From positions 1 to 48,468 of the forward strand of contig JANWWP010000013.1 of assembly GCA_025055575.1 (NCBI GenBank): a stretch of 48,468 bases of DNA, written 5' to 3'. Every line of letters starts with the position of its first letter. The first letter of the stretch is position 1. This document shows, piece after piece, positions 1 through 9,816 of the stretch. The position numbers and the translations under genes were made by a program. Source of the stretch: Flavobacteriales bacterium. Its GTDB lineage: Bacteria > Bacteroidota > Bacteroidia > CAIKAF01. The notes under the pieces are model-generated. The model was not told the DNA's origin. It ran no database searches and was given only the letters and a program-made list of their open reading frames with translations.

Positions 1-600
1 ACCGGCGGCGCAGGCGGTAGTGGGTGTGATCCCTGCGGTGGGGCTGGCTTTTGTTGTGGCGAGTGCGACAATTTGGGAACCTGCAGTGGAAACGGGTTTT
101 CAGGAGGCAATGGTGCGGGTTGGGCCCCTGGTAATCAGCCCGCTCCGCCGGCGATCGTGACGCCGTATTTCCTTCCGGCCGGCGCCGCGGAGTCGGGTTC
201 CGGCGGTGGCGGCGGTGGTCAGGGCGGCGGCGGCGGCGGGGCGCGCAACGGAACGTGCAGCTGTTTTAATTGTGGCGGGAATCCATCCGGGGGAACGGGT
301 GGCGCCGGCGGAGCCGGTGGCGCCGGAGGTACCGGAGGTCGTGGAGGCGGCGGGTCTTTTGCTTTTTTTCGTACCAATTCTAACACAGGCGCCGTAATTG
401 TGGCGTGCAATTTTACGGCCGGTGCAGCTGGGGCCGGTGGAATTGGTGCCAATGGCGGTTCGGGTTCTCCTGGCCAATCGGGAAGTGCGGGCGCTACAGC
501 GGGTTGCGGCGTATGCAATGGAGCTCAAGGACAAACCGGCGCCAGCGGTGGACAAGGCGGAAACGGAGGCCGGGGCCGCGACGGGGCTAATGGACAGTCC
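1..600 (+). other. Gly/Cys-rich N-terminal module of the giant adhesin
   Basis: About 200 codons encode runs of Gly with Ala, Ser and Asn, broken by cysteine clusters (CDPC, CCGEC, CSCFNC, CGVC). The composition resembles polyglycine-II lattice domains of phage tail-fibre tip adhesins. A similar Gly/Cys-rich stretch ends the unrelated protein encoded at 32898-35180. The fold assignment is inference from composition only. The GC-rich GGC/GGT repeats also create antisense open frames that are not genes. Confidence 0.6.
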
Positions 601-3600
601 GGCGCTCAGGTGATTGATGGGGTGGTTGTCCCCTTCACGGCGCCTTCCCCGGATGCGGCCACTATTTCAGTGGGCTACGCATCCGCGGTGGGATGCACAA
701 ATTCCGAAATACCTCTGACTAAAAATGCCGGAAACTGGGTTTTGCCTGTGGGAGGCAGTTATGTCAATAATCTTACAGCCACTACCACAAGTTATAACAA
801 TTCTCAAAACAATGTCGCCATTTATTTTAATAACACGGGGGTATATAACATCACAGCCAATGGCACCAACTTTCAGAATTACCTCTTTATCCGGGATTCA
901 CGGCCTTTGCCCACGCTGAACGTCATTGATGTGGGGACCGGCCTTCCTGTGGTCAATCCGGTGTGCCCAGGTACACAAATTTCCATGTCCACCCCCACGG
1001 CAGGCGATAATTATGAGTGGCTTATTTACACCACCGATCCATCGCTGCCTATTTATTCAGCCAATACGCAGAATGCAGGGCCATTTACCCTCAATACGTC
1101 AGGAACTTTCCAAGTGCGCCTGAGAGTGTTTACCACCTGCTGCGGTTGGTCAATACCTGTGTATTTTACAGTGCAGGTATCCGGGGTTCAATTCTCTTAT
1201 TCGCAAGCATCCTATTGTCAGTCCAGTCCCAACCAAAATATAGTTCCTGGCCCTGGATTTACCCCTGGAGGCACGTTCTCTATCAGTCCCAGTTTACCTC
1301 CGGCCAACTTCAATTCTTCTACAGGCACCATTTCCAGTTTTAGTACCATTGCTCCCGGAGCCTACACGGTAACCTACACCTTGGGACCGTGTACTCATTC
1401 GGTGACGGTGACTGTGCTGCCCCCGGATTTTGCACCGGTTTCCTACCCCAATTCCATTTATTGCCTCGGAAGCGGTCTGGCTACGCCCAATCCACTGAGT
1501 CCGCCCTTAACTGGAACGTGGAGTTCCTCCCCCTCTTTAGGTGCTGCCTTAAATACTTCGAATGGCCAGATTGATTTGACGACGGCGGCTCCTGGCGCAT
1601 ACAATATTTTATTTACGCCCACGGGGGTGCCCTGTCCTGTCACTTCTACGAGTTCCTTAATCACGCTGGTCCAGACTCCTTCTTCAGCTTTTAATTACCC
1701 TCAGACTCAAATTTGTCAAAACTCTCCAGTTGTTTTACCCACAATCACAGGGGATCCGGGCGGGGTCTTTTCGGCTGTCCCTAATTTTTTGGATTTGAAT
1801 ACCGGTACAGGCGCCATTAATCCCGCGCTATCGCCCGCTTTTAATTATGCCATCACCTATTTAGTGGGCAGCTTGCCTTGTACCTCCCAGACCACGGTAA
1901 ATATTATCATTAATGATAGTATTCAATCGGGTTTTGTGTATGCGGATACTGTATTTTGCCAAAATGGATTTCCGAACTTACAAAATGTGACGTATGTGGC
2001 GCCGGCTACGGCTGGAGGCTTATTCACCTCAACGCCGGCTGGTTTAAACCTTTCTCCTACCACCGGCACGCTGAATCTGGCCGGAAGCACACCGGGCAAT
2101 TATCAGGTGACCTACACTTCCAATGGCGCATGCTCTACCTCTACCACCCGCCCAATGCATATTCTTGCGCCGGACGACGCCACGTTTAGCTATTCTCAAA
2201 GCAGCTATTGTTCCAACGCCGCCAATCCGACCCCCGTGGTGAATCTACCCGGAGGAAGCTTCACGGCTTCACCGGCCGGTCTTGTTTTTGTGAATAATGG
2301 AACGGGGGAAATTGACCTTGCAGCCAGCACGCCGGGAAGCTACACGATCAGTTACCTCACCAACGGTCCTTGCCCTTCACAGTCCTCACAAAATATCACT
2401 ATTATTCCGGCGGATAACAGCTTCTTTACTTATGCGACCTCCTCATATTGCAGCAACGCGACCAATCCGTCTCCGACCGTGACCCTTCCGGGAGGCACCT
2501 TCACCGCCACACCAGCTGGGCTCAGCATCAATCCGGCCACGGGCTTTATCAATTTAGCCACCTCCACAGCCAACACCTACACCATCACATATACCACGGC
2601 CGGCCAATGCCCTTCTTCCAGTACCTTTAACCTTACCGTCATTGCGGCAGATGATGCAGGCTTCAGTTATTCCGGAACGTTGTATTGTACGGATGCCACG
2701 CCCAATCCGGTCCCCACAATTAATCAGCCGGGTGGCACTTTTTCAGTGACGCCTCCCGGTTTGTTTTTCGTAAACGTTGCCACCGGGGAAATCAACTTAT
2801 CCGCTTCTGCGGCCAACATGTATTCCATTACGTATACCACCAACGGACAGTGTCCAAATTCCAGCAGTCAGACCATCCAAATTGCGGCTCCAGGAAACAG
2901 CAATTTCAGTTATTCTCAACTCAGTTACTGCAAAAACGAACCCAACCCGACGCCGAATGTCAGTGTGCCAGGCGGCACCTTTAGCTCTTCGCCCGCTGGA
3001 CTTGTATTTGTAAACCCCGCTCTGGGGACCATAAATCTCAGTGCTTCGGCCGCCGGAACCTATACCATCACCTATAATTCGGGCGGAGCCTGCCCCACAA
3101 GCAGCACACAAACGATCACAATCAACGATGTGGACAATGCCACATTTTCCTACAGTCAGCTAAGCTATTGCCTGGGAGGCACTAACCCAGTCCCCACGGT
3201 AGGAACTCCCGGTGGTACCTTCAGCAATACGCCTCCAGGTTTGATATTTGCTAATCCTGCGACGGGAGTTATTGATCTGACCAACTCAGTGGCAGGGAGT
3301 TATTTCGTGACTTACACGACCGGCGGGGTATGCCCGGCCTCACATACGCAAACCGTTATACTGAATCCGGTTGTATCGGCTGCTTTCAGTTATGGGCAAA
3401 CGGATTTTTGTTTGGGCGATCCCAATGCCACACCTTCGATCCTGAATCCGGGAGGAACTTTTAGCTCCAGTCCGGCGGGTCTGGTGTTTCTAAATCCGAC
3501 GTTTGGAATAATTGATTTGACGGCCAGCGCCGCAGGCACTTACACGGTCACTTACACCAGCGCCGGAACCTGCACCACTTCTGCCACCCAATCTCTGACC

Positions 3601-6600
3601 CTCCACGTAGCCGGCAATGCCACTTTCTCCTATTCTCAAAACACATATTGTCAAGGCGCCACAAATCCGACGCCTACTGTGGCCCAACCGGGAGGAACCT
3701 TCAGTTCTGTGCCGGCGGGCGTAGTTTTCAGTAACCCTGCCACGGGGACCATTGATCTAAATAACAGCTTGCCGGGCTCTTATACAATAATCTACACCAC
3801 CTCCGGCCCCTGTCCTGCATCGGCCACTTTCCCCTTGGTCATCAATGCCGCTTCCAATGCCTTTTTTGCTTACAATCAGACTACATATTGTCCGACTGAT
3901 CCCAATCCTACACCCACCGTGGCCACACCGGGAGGTACTTTCACGGCGTCCCCCGCGGGACTCACGTTCCTGAATCCTGGAACAGGTACTATTAATATCA
4001 GCGGTTCAAGCCCCAACACCTACACGATTACCTATAACACCGGGGGTGCCTGCCCTGGAACGAGTTCGCAGACCATTACCCTTGGCATCTCGGCCAATGC
4101 TGGCTTTTCTTATAGTTCCAGCACCTATTGCACTGGGGGGGCTAATCCCACGCCGACTGTGAACACTCCCGGCGGAACTTTTTCGGCTACGCCTGCAGGC
4201 TTGGTGTTTGTCAATCCTTCTAATGGAACCATTAATTTGACCAGCAGCCTCCCGAACACCTATACAGTCACTTACACCACGGCAGGAACATGTCCGGCCA
4301 GCAGCAGCGTGGGTATTGCCATTGCCTCTGCCCCTAACGCTTCCTTCAGCTACGGTCAGACGGCATATTGTACCAACGCCGGTGCGCCCACTCCCAGCGT
4401 GGTGACACCGGGTGGCACTTTTTCTGCTTCACCGGCCGGCCTTAGCCTGAATGCTGCCACCGGACAGATAAATCTGGCCTCTTCTTCGCCAGGTACCTAC
4501 ACCATTACATACACTTTGGCCTCCACGTGTACCACTTCGGCCACCCAGACTCTGACCGTCAACTCTGCGCCGACAGTGACTTTGTCATATCCTCAAACAT
4601 CCTATTGTCAAAACCAGGGATTTGTTACCCCCACCTTTGCCCCAACCGGCGGAACTTTTAGCGTCACGCCGGCAGGCCTCAATATCAATTCTGCATCCGG
4701 CGTTATCAATCTGGCGGGTTCCGTCCCGGGCACCTATACCATAACCTACAATGTCGGAGGTGTTTGCCCGGCTTTTGCCACCACCACCTTGGTTGTGAAT
4801 CCCTTGCCTTCAGCCTCCATCTTTCCAGCCGGGCCTTTCTGCTCCAACTCCCCGGCCACCTTGCTGCAAGGCAGTCCATCCGGTGGGACCTGGGTGGCCA
4901 CCACCTATCTCAATTCCTCTGGTTTGTTTAATCCTGCAGCGGCGGGATCGGGCAACCATTTGGTGCGTTATGTGGTCCAAAATACTTTTGGTTGCACCGA
5001 TACGGCGGCGCTTTTTGTAACAGTGAATGCCGTACCCACAGTCACTGTTCCAGCCCAGGGCCCCTTCTGTACTTCAACGAATGCCGTGGTACTGAATGGT
5101 TCGCCTTCCGGCGGCACTTGGAGCGGAAATCCCTTCGTCAGTTCGTCGGGTCTGTTTTCACCATCTGCCAGTGGGGCGGGCAATTTCCCGGTGACCTACG
5201 CTGTGACCCAGAATGGTTGCACCGGCAGCGCCACACAAAACATTGTCGTAACGACAGCGCCGGTTGTGACCATTAATACCCCCGGTGCTGTTTGTGCGGG
5301 AGGGGCCGCCCAAAATCTGACCGGAAGTCCTTCCGGGGGCACCTGGAGCGGCGGCAGTTATATCAGTAGTTCAGGCTTGTTTACCCCGCCAGCTGCTCCA
5401 GGTACTTATAATGTGACGTACACGGTAACCTCCAGTTCGTGTACCACCTCAGCGACCACCTCCATTGTCGTGAATCCCGTTCCGAACGCCACAATTCTCA
5501 CCACGGGGCCATTCTGTGTGAATCAATCCCCCGTGCAGCTCGCTGCGGCCACTACGGGCGGCACCTGGAGCGGAGGGGCCTACATCAGCGGCACAGGCTT
5601 GTTTAATCCTTCGGTGGCTGGAACGGGTTCTCCTGCTTCTGTGACGTACACGGTGACCAACGCCTTTGGCTGCAGCGCCACCAGCACAGCAAATATTACC
5701 GTGAATCCGGCCCCTGTTATTAACATCAATCCGTCAGGTCCTTTCTGTGCCAATGGCAGCGCTGTGACATTAACTGCCACACCGGTGGGGGGGACCTGGA
5801 GTGGTAGCTGCGTCACTGTATCTGGACAGTTTAATCCTTCCGTGTGCGGAGCTGGTATCCACACCGTGACTTACACGGCCACTCAGGCGGGCTGCACCAA
5901 CTCCGGGTCTGCCAGCATCACTGTGAATCCCTTGCCCAATGCGGCCATTATTAACAGCGGTCCCTACTGTACTACGGGATCTCCCGTACAACTGCAGGCC
6001 GTCACGCCCGGGGGCACCTGGAGCGGCGGTCCCTACATCACGGCTTCCGGTGTATTCAATCCGGGTACGGCAGGCGTGGGATCCCACACTGTGACGCACA
6101 GTATTACTCAAAACGGGTGCACCGCCACGGCTACAACCACCGTGGTTGTGAATGCCGGTCCCTCAGTGAGCATCAATCCAGCCGGTCCTTTCTGTGCGAA
6201 CGATCCAGTGCAGTTACTCACCGGCAATCCGGGAGGGGGAGTATGGAGTGGTAATCCTTACATTTCGTCGGTAGGCCAGTTTTTCCCCTCCAGCGCTCCG
6301 GCCGGAGTGTATAATGTGACTTACACCGTAACGGGCAGCAACGGGTGTCAGGCCACCACATCAGGGAGCGTCACCGTACATGCCGTGCCCAATTCATCCA
6401 TCGCGCCTTTGCCGGCCATCTGTTCCACATCTCCTCCCACGCAGCTCAATGCTGTGGTTTCGGGAGGTGTTTGGAGCGGCGGACTCTACATAAGTTCCTC
6501 CGGAATTTTCACCCCGGCCATTTCTGGCCAGGGAATTTTCCCTGTGACCTACACGCTCACCGATAACGGCACAGGCTGTAGCAGCGCCACCACCGTAAAT

Positions 6601-8265
6601 GTCAATGTGGTGCCGGGGCCCAATGCTGGAATCCTGCCGCAGGCGCCCATTTGTTATAACCATGGGAATATCGTGCTGACGCCATTTACGCCTGGCGGCA
6701 CTTTCAGCGGCGGCGCCTATGTGACACCTGGCGGCCAATTCTCGCCCACGGTGGCCGGAATCGGAAACTGGCCTGTGACCTATCAACTGACAGGACCGGG
6801 CGGCTGTGTGGCCCAATCCACATCCTATGTTACCGTGTTGGCCTTACCCAATGTTTCCATTACCCCGCCTCCCGCTTTCTGTAGCAACGATGGCGTGCAG
6901 GTTCTGGACGGCAGTCCCGTGGGGGGGCAATGGTATGGCAATCCTTTTGTAAGCGTGACGGGGCTCTTTTATCCTTCACAGGCAGGGCCTGGTATTTACC
7001 CCGTAAAATATATTGCAAGCCTTCCGAATGGCTGCACGGATACGGCTGAGGTGATTGTGCAGGTGAATCAGGCGCCCAACGCTTCTATCAATCCTGCCGG
7101 ACCTTTCTGCGCCAATGAATCGCCTTTCCAGCTTACAGCTGCCACAAACGGGGGCATCTTTACAGGGGGGGTATACGTCAGCAGCAGCGGTATGTTCTTT
7201 CCAAATCTGGCGGCTGTGGGCGGCAACGTTGTCCAATACAGCGTCACCGATCAAACCACAGGATGCAGCGCCACTTCCACAGCCAGCATCACTGTGCTGG
7301 GCGTGCCCAACGTGCAGATCGCTCCGGCCGGTCCTTTCTGTAAAAACGACCCCACCACCAATCTACTGGCCAATATTCCGGGAGGGGTCTGGTATGGCGG
7401 CAATTACGTCAGTGGGTTTGGCGGATTTAATCCCCTGTTTGCGAATGTGGGTCAAAACCTTGTAACCTACACCGTGAATGCCAACAATGGGTGCGTGGCC
7501 ACGGACAGCGCTTTCGTGCTGGTGTATGGCGTCCCGGATGCCGGCTTTGTTGCGCCTCCCGTGGTGTGCGAAAACGGTCCGCCAGAAGTTTTGCAACCTG
7601 TGACTCCTGGAGGACAATGGTCCGGTGGGCCGTATGTGAACAACGGTATATTTTATCCAGGCATTGCGGGTGTGGGTAATTGGCCCGTGATCTATTCTAT
7701 TATCGATACCAACGGTTGTAAAAACCAAAGCGGACAAAACATTTTCGTGGAGGCCGCACCCATTGCCAACTGGACTTATAACCCGAACGCCCTCCAGGTG
7801 ACTTTTGTAAACCTTTCTCAAAACGCCACCACCTTCATATGGGATTTCGGGGATAACAGCTCCGGATCGGTTTCTCCCAGTCCTTTCCATGTGTATCCGG
7901 ACAATGGCACTTATATTGTGCGTCTCATTGCCATCGGGAATTGCGGCTCCGACACCCTGATCTTGCCAGTTACGGTCAATAAAAGCGTGGGGTTGGCCGA
8001 AGGACCTCTTGTCCAGTTCCGTATTTATCCCAATCCCGTATTGGATGATTTGATTATTGAATCGGCTGGCTTGGGCGATTATCGCATTGCTCTTTCGATT
8101 GAAGATATTCAGGGACGCTTCACAGGCATCGCTGAAAGCTGGCAGGCCGTTGGAGCCCAGGTGCGCCATGTGGATGTGTCATCCCTGCCGCCGGGCGTGT
8201 ATCTTCTGAGATTGAAAACCGGTGACCGCGAGCAGACCCTTAAAATTGTAAAACAAGTGTATTAA
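1..8265 (+). CDS. Giant repeat adhesin with T9SS type A sorting domain (5' end outside window)
   Basis: The reading frame is open from base 1, so the true start lies upstream; the TTG at 73 is not a credible start. Visible order (codon 1 = base 1): a Gly/Cys-rich segment to about residue 200 with CSCFNC and CGVC clusters; a Cys-poor linker with Ig-like character to about residue 390; 15 repeats of about 80 residues (FSYSQxxYC ... PGGTF ... TYTITY ... C); 13 related repeats of about 76 residues (GPFC ... GGTWSGG ... VTYTVT ... C); a PKD domain (WDFGDNSSG); and a C-terminal type A T9SS sorting domain (YPNPVLDDLIIE ... GVYLLRLKTG). The inference is an exported, cell-surface-attached adhesin or filament. 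Nearly every repeat has two cysteines, suggesting one internal disulfide each. Just downstream lie a type B T9SS protein and PorE/PorP-like genes. No enzymatic domain is recognised. Architecture is clear; ligand and role are unknown. Confidence 0.9.
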   Translation, partial: TGGAGGSGCDPCGGAGFCCGECDNLGTCSGNGFSGGNGAGWAPGNQPAPPAIVTPYFLPAGAAESGSGGGGGGQGGGGGGARNGTCSCFNCGGNPSGGTGGAGGAGGAGGTGGRGGGGSFAFFRTNSNTGAVIVACNFTAGAAGAGGIGANGGSGSPGQSGSAGATAGCGVCNGAQGQTGASGGQGGNGGRGRDGANGQSGAQVIDGVVVPFTAPSPDAATISVGYASAVGCTNSEIPLTKNAGNWVLPVGGSYVNNLTATTTSYNNSQNNVAIYFNNTGVYNITANGTNFQNYLFIRDSRPLPTLNVIDVGTGLPVVNPVCPGTQISMSTPTAGDNYEWLIYTTDPSLPIYSANTQNAGPFTLNTSGTFQVRLRVFTTCCGWSIPVYFTVQVSGVQFSYSQASYCQSSPNQNIVPGPGFTPGGTFSISPSLPPANFNSSTGTISSFSTIAPGAYTVTYTLGPCTHSVTVTVLPPDFAPVSYPNSIYCLGSGLATPNPLSPPLTGTWSSSPSLGAALNTSNGQIDLTTAAPGAYNILFTPTGVPCPVTSTSSLITLVQTPSSAFNYPQTQICQNSPVVLPTITGDPGGVFSAVPNFLDLNTGTGAINPALSPAFNYAITYLVGSLPCTSQTTVNIIINDSIQSGFVYADTVFCQNGFPNLQNVTYVAPATAGGLFTSTPAGLNLSPTTGTLNLAGSTPGNYQVTYTSNGACSTSTTRPMHILAPDDATFSYSQSSYCSNAANPTPVVNLPGGSFTASPAGLVFVNNGTGEIDLAASTPGSYTISYLTNGPCPSQSSQNITIIPADNSFFTYATSSYCSNATNPSPTVTLPGGTFTATPAGLSINPATGFINLATSTANTYTITYTTAGQCPSSSTFNLTVIAADDAGFSYSGTLYCTDATPNPVPTINQPGGTFSVTPPGLFFVNVATGEINLSASAANMYSITYTTNGQCPNSSSQTIQIAAPGNSNFSYSQLSYCKNEPNPTPNVSVPGGTFSSSPAGLVFVNPALGTINLSASAAGTYTITYNSGGACPTSSTQTITINDVDNATFSYSQLSYCLGGTNPVPTVGTPGGTFSNTPPGLIFANPATGVIDLTNSVAGSYFVTYTTGGVCPASHTQTVILNPVVSAAFSYGQTDFCLGDPNATPSILNPGGTFSSSPAGLVFLNPTFGIIDLTASAAGTYTVTYTSAGTCTTSATQSLTLHVAGNATFSYSQNTYCQGATNPTPTVAQPGGTFSSVPAGVVFSNPATGTIDLNNSLPGSYTIIYTTSGPCPASATFPLVINAASNAFFAYNQTTYCPTDPNPTPTVATPGGTFTASPAGLTFLNPGTGTINISGSSPNTYTITYNTGGACPGTSSQTITLGISANAGFSYSSSTYCTGGANPTPTVNTPGGTFSATPAGLVFVNPSNGTINLTSSLPNTYTVTYTTAGTCPASSSVGIAIASAPNASFSYGQTAYCTNAGAPTPSVVTPGGTFSASPAGLSLNAATGQINLASSSPGTYTITYTLASTCTTSATQTLTVNSAPTVTLSYPQTSYCQNQGFVTPTFAPTGGTFSVTPAGLNINSASGVINLAGSVPGTYTITYNVGGVCPAFATTTLVVNPLPSASIFPAGPFCSNSPATLLQGSPSGGTWVATTYLNSSGLFNPAAAGSGNHLVRYVVQNTFGCTDTAALFVTVNAVPTVTVPAQGPFCTSTNAVVLNGSPSGGTWSGNPFVSSSGLFSPSASGAGNFPVTYAVTQNGCTGSATQNIVVTTAPVVTINTPGAVCAGGAAQNLTGSPSGGTWSGGSYISSSGLFTPPAAPGTYNVTYTVTSSSCTTSATTSIVVNPVPNATILTTGPFCVNQSPVQLAAATTGGTWSGGAYISGTGLFNPSVAGTGSPASVTYTVTNAFGCSATSTANITVNPAPVININPSGPFCANGSAVTLTATPVGGTWSGSCVTVSGQFNPSVCGAGIHTVTYTATQAGCTNSGSASITVNPLPNAAIINSGPYCTTGSPVQLQAVTPGGTWSGGPYITASGVFNPGTAGVGSHTVTHSITQNGCTATATTTVVVNAGPSVSINPAGPFCANDPVQLLTGNPGGGVWSGNPYISSVGQFFPSSAPAGVYNVTYTVTGSNGCQATTSGSVTVHAVPNSSIAPLPAICSTSPPTQLNAVVSGGVWSGGLYISSSGIFTPAISGQGIFPVTYTLTDNGTGCSSATTVNVNVVPGPNAGILPQAPICYNHGNIVLTPFTPGGTFSGGAYVTPGGQFSPTVAGIGNWPVTYQLTGPGGCVAQSTSYVTVLALPNVSITPPPAFCSNDGVQVLDGSPVGGQWYGNPFVSVTGLFYPSQAGPGIYPVKYIASLPNGCTDTAEVIVQVNQAPNASINPAGPFCANESPFQLTAATNGGIFTGGVYVSSSGMFFPNLAAVGGNVVQYSVTDQTTGCSATSTASITVLGVPNVQIAPAGPFCKNDPTTNLLANIPGGVWYGGNYVSGFGGFNPLFANVGQNLVTYTVNANNGCVATDSAFVLVYGVPDAGFVAPPVVCENGPPEVLQPVTPGGQWSGGPYVNNGIFYPGIAGVGNWPVIYSIIDTNGCKNQSGQNIFVEAAPIANWTYNPNALQVTFVNLSQNATTFIWDFGDNSSGSVSPSPFHVYPDNGTYIVRLIAIGNCGSDTLILPVTVNKSVGLAEGPLVQFRIYPNPVLDDLIIESAGLGDYRIALSIEDIQGRFTGIAESWQAVGAQVRHVDVSSLPPGVYLLRLKTGDREQTLKIVKQVY
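1185..4803 (+). repeat. Array of 15 type-A protein repeats (about 240 bp each)
   Basis: The units share the pattern [FSTV]SYSQxxYC, NPTPTV, PGGTFS, PAGLVFVNPATGTIDL, PGTYTITYTTxGxCP. The first four units are the most divergent and the middle ones the most alike. There are two cysteines in nearly every unit, about 57-60 residues apart. Units differ enough in DNA sequence that this is old duplication rather than recent tandem expansion. Confidence 0.85.
4806..7755 (+). repeat. Array of 13 type-B protein repeats (about 227 bp each)
   Basis: The units share INPAGPFC, a short polar stretch, GSPSGGTWSGG, YISSSGLFNP, a Gly-containing turn, VTYTVT, NGC and VNPVPN. They keep the two-cysteine layout and the Gly-Gly-Thr core of the type-A units, so both arrays probably descend from one ancestor. 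The change from GGTF to GGTW and from SYC to GPFC happens abruptly at about base 4806. Confidence 0.85.
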
Positions 8266-8292
8266 CCCTCCAAAATCTTCTCATTTATTGAT

Positions 8293-9816
8293 ATGACCCG
8301 ACAACGCATTGCGCATGCCGGCCTGAGAAATCCCAGGCTCCCCCTTGGGACTCTCTTAATATGGGCGTTTGTAAATTGTTCACTTGCTGGACAAAATACT
8401 TCGACGCAGATGGCCCACGAAATTTTGGAAAAAGCTAAAGCCGAGAAGATGCGCCAGCCTCAGGAACCCCGTTGGGACAAGGCTCCTCAGCCGGAGCAAG
8501 ACTGCCCGAATGCCATTCCAATTTGCGCAGATATTATTTCACAACCTAATGCCTACAGTGGCACGGGCTTTATCCCCAATGAAATCAACGGATCTTTCCC
8601 ATGTGGTTCTGCCAATACGCCCGGCTACGTTGAAAAAAATGATGTATGGTACATTTTCACTGCACAGAGTTCCGGTATGCTGCAGTTTACGTTGTTTCCC
8701 GTGAACCCCGCGGACGACTACGACTGGGCCGTGTTTCGCTTGCCTCACAAAGATGCTTGTCCTCTTTTGTACGTGGATCCGGCCCTGCGGGTCTCTTGTA
8801 ATTTTTCAGCGATTCCAGGCAACACCGGCCCCAACGGCCAACCGGGGCCTCAAAATGAAGCGCCCATTACAGTACAAGCAGGCGAAACCTATGTGATCAA
8901 TGTGTCGAATTTTTCCAGCACCCAAAGCGGATATATTTTGAATTTTACTGGATCCACGGCCACCCTGTACGACACGGTGCCTCCCGTGTTTTTGAATGCC
9001 CAGTACGTGTGCAACAATTACGGGGTCCGGCTTTCCTTCAATGAGCCCATTAAATGTGCCACGATTGCCTCCGATGGCACGGACTTTCTGGCTACCAATC
9101 TGGACAACGGCCTTCCGGTGCCTGTCATCGGTGCCGTGGGCGTGGGGTGTTCTCAGTTTCAACCCTATTGCGATTTTGTGGACGTGATGGTGGCGCCGTC
9201 GGCCATTACCCAGCCCACCCAAGTGGGGATCACGCTTCAGACGGGTTCGGATGGCAACACCCTCGGGGATAAATGCGATAACATGATGACCAATCTGACC
9301 GCTCAGGCTTTATTGCTCCCCAAACCCGTTGTGGATTTTGGCCCCGATAAAATGCTGTGTGCCCTCACAGCCATGTACGAATTTCCCTTACTGGATGCCG
9401 GCAATCCGGGCAGTCAGTACACCTGGTCCCTGAACGGTGTCATCCTGAACCACAGCGCCCCAACCTATCAGGTGACCCAGGCTGGCTTGTATGCAGTGAC
9501 GGTGAACACTTTAGTCACAGCGGACCCTTGTATCATTACAGAAGACATCAACATCCAAACCGCTGTGGAATATTGCGATAAAATTCCCAACGCTTTCACA
9601 CCCAACGGCGACGGCACCAATGAATTGTATTTACAAGGTTTTGATATCACCATCCTCAACCGATGGGGCGACACCCTTTACAACGGCAACACCGGTTGGG
9701 ATGGTACGTACAATGGTCAAAAGGTGTCCAACGGCACCTATTATGCCATTATCCGCTACACAGATTTGAACGGAGAAAATAAAACTCTGACCACGCCTAT
9801 CACTCTCGTTCGCTGA
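8293..9816 (+). CDS. Secreted protein with T9SS type B (gliding-associated) C-terminal domain
   Basis: 507 residues. A hydrophobic segment at about 18-33 followed by LAGQ suggests a signal peptide. A Cys-containing beta domain follows (from about residue 75, DCPNAIPICADI; DVWYIFTAQ), of a kind common at the N-terminus of Bacteroidota surface proteins. The C-terminus is a textbook type B T9SS sorting domain: IPNAFTPNGDGTNELY, ITILNRWGDTLYNG, GWDGTYNGQKVSNGTYYAII. It starts 27 bp after the giant adhesin gene, and its TGA overlaps the ATG of the PorE-like gene by one base (TGATG), implying coupled translation. Type B cargo is known to depend on PorP/SprF-family proteins in some species, and one is encoded two genes on. 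It may be the specific cargo or an adaptor of this locus; that is inference. Confidence 0.85.
   Translation: MTRQRIAHAGLRNPRLPLGTLLIWAFVNCSLAGQNTSTQMAHEILEKAKAEKMRQPQEPRWDKAPQPEQDCPNAIPICADIISQPNAYSGTGFIPNEINGSFPCGSANTPGYVEKNDVWYIFTAQSSGMLQFTLFPVNPADDYDWAVFRLPHKDACPLLYVDPALRVSCNFSAIPGNTGPNGQPGPQNEAPITVQAGETYVINVSNFSSTQSGYILNFTGSTATLYDTVPPVFLNAQYVCNNYGVRLSFNEPIKCATIASDGTDFLATNLDNGLPVPVIGAVGVGCSQFQPYCDFVDVMVAPSAITQPTQVGITLQTGSDGNTLGDKCDNMMTNLTAQALLLPKPVVDFGPDKMLCALTAMYEFPLLDAGNPGSQYTWSLNGVILNHSAPTYQVTQAGLYAVTVNTLVTADPCIITEDINIQTAVEYCDKIPNAFTPNGDGTNELYLQGFDITILNRWGDTLYNGNTGWDGTYNGQKVSNGTYYAIIRYTDLNGENKTLTTPITLVR

Noticed and set aside
100-555. Overlapping antisense open frames in the Gly-rich start of the adhesin
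   Set aside because: GC-rich GGC/GGT repeats lack stop codons in other frames; the translations are Ala/Arg/Pro low-complexity.
1185-7755. Tandem DNA repeats considered as a CRISPR or satellite array
   Set aside because: The repeats are in frame, encode conserved domain patterns and lack spacers of even length.
7363-8169. 268-codon antisense frame at the adhesin C-terminus
   Set aside because: It lies opposite the well-supported PKD and sorting domains and shows no recognisable protein features.
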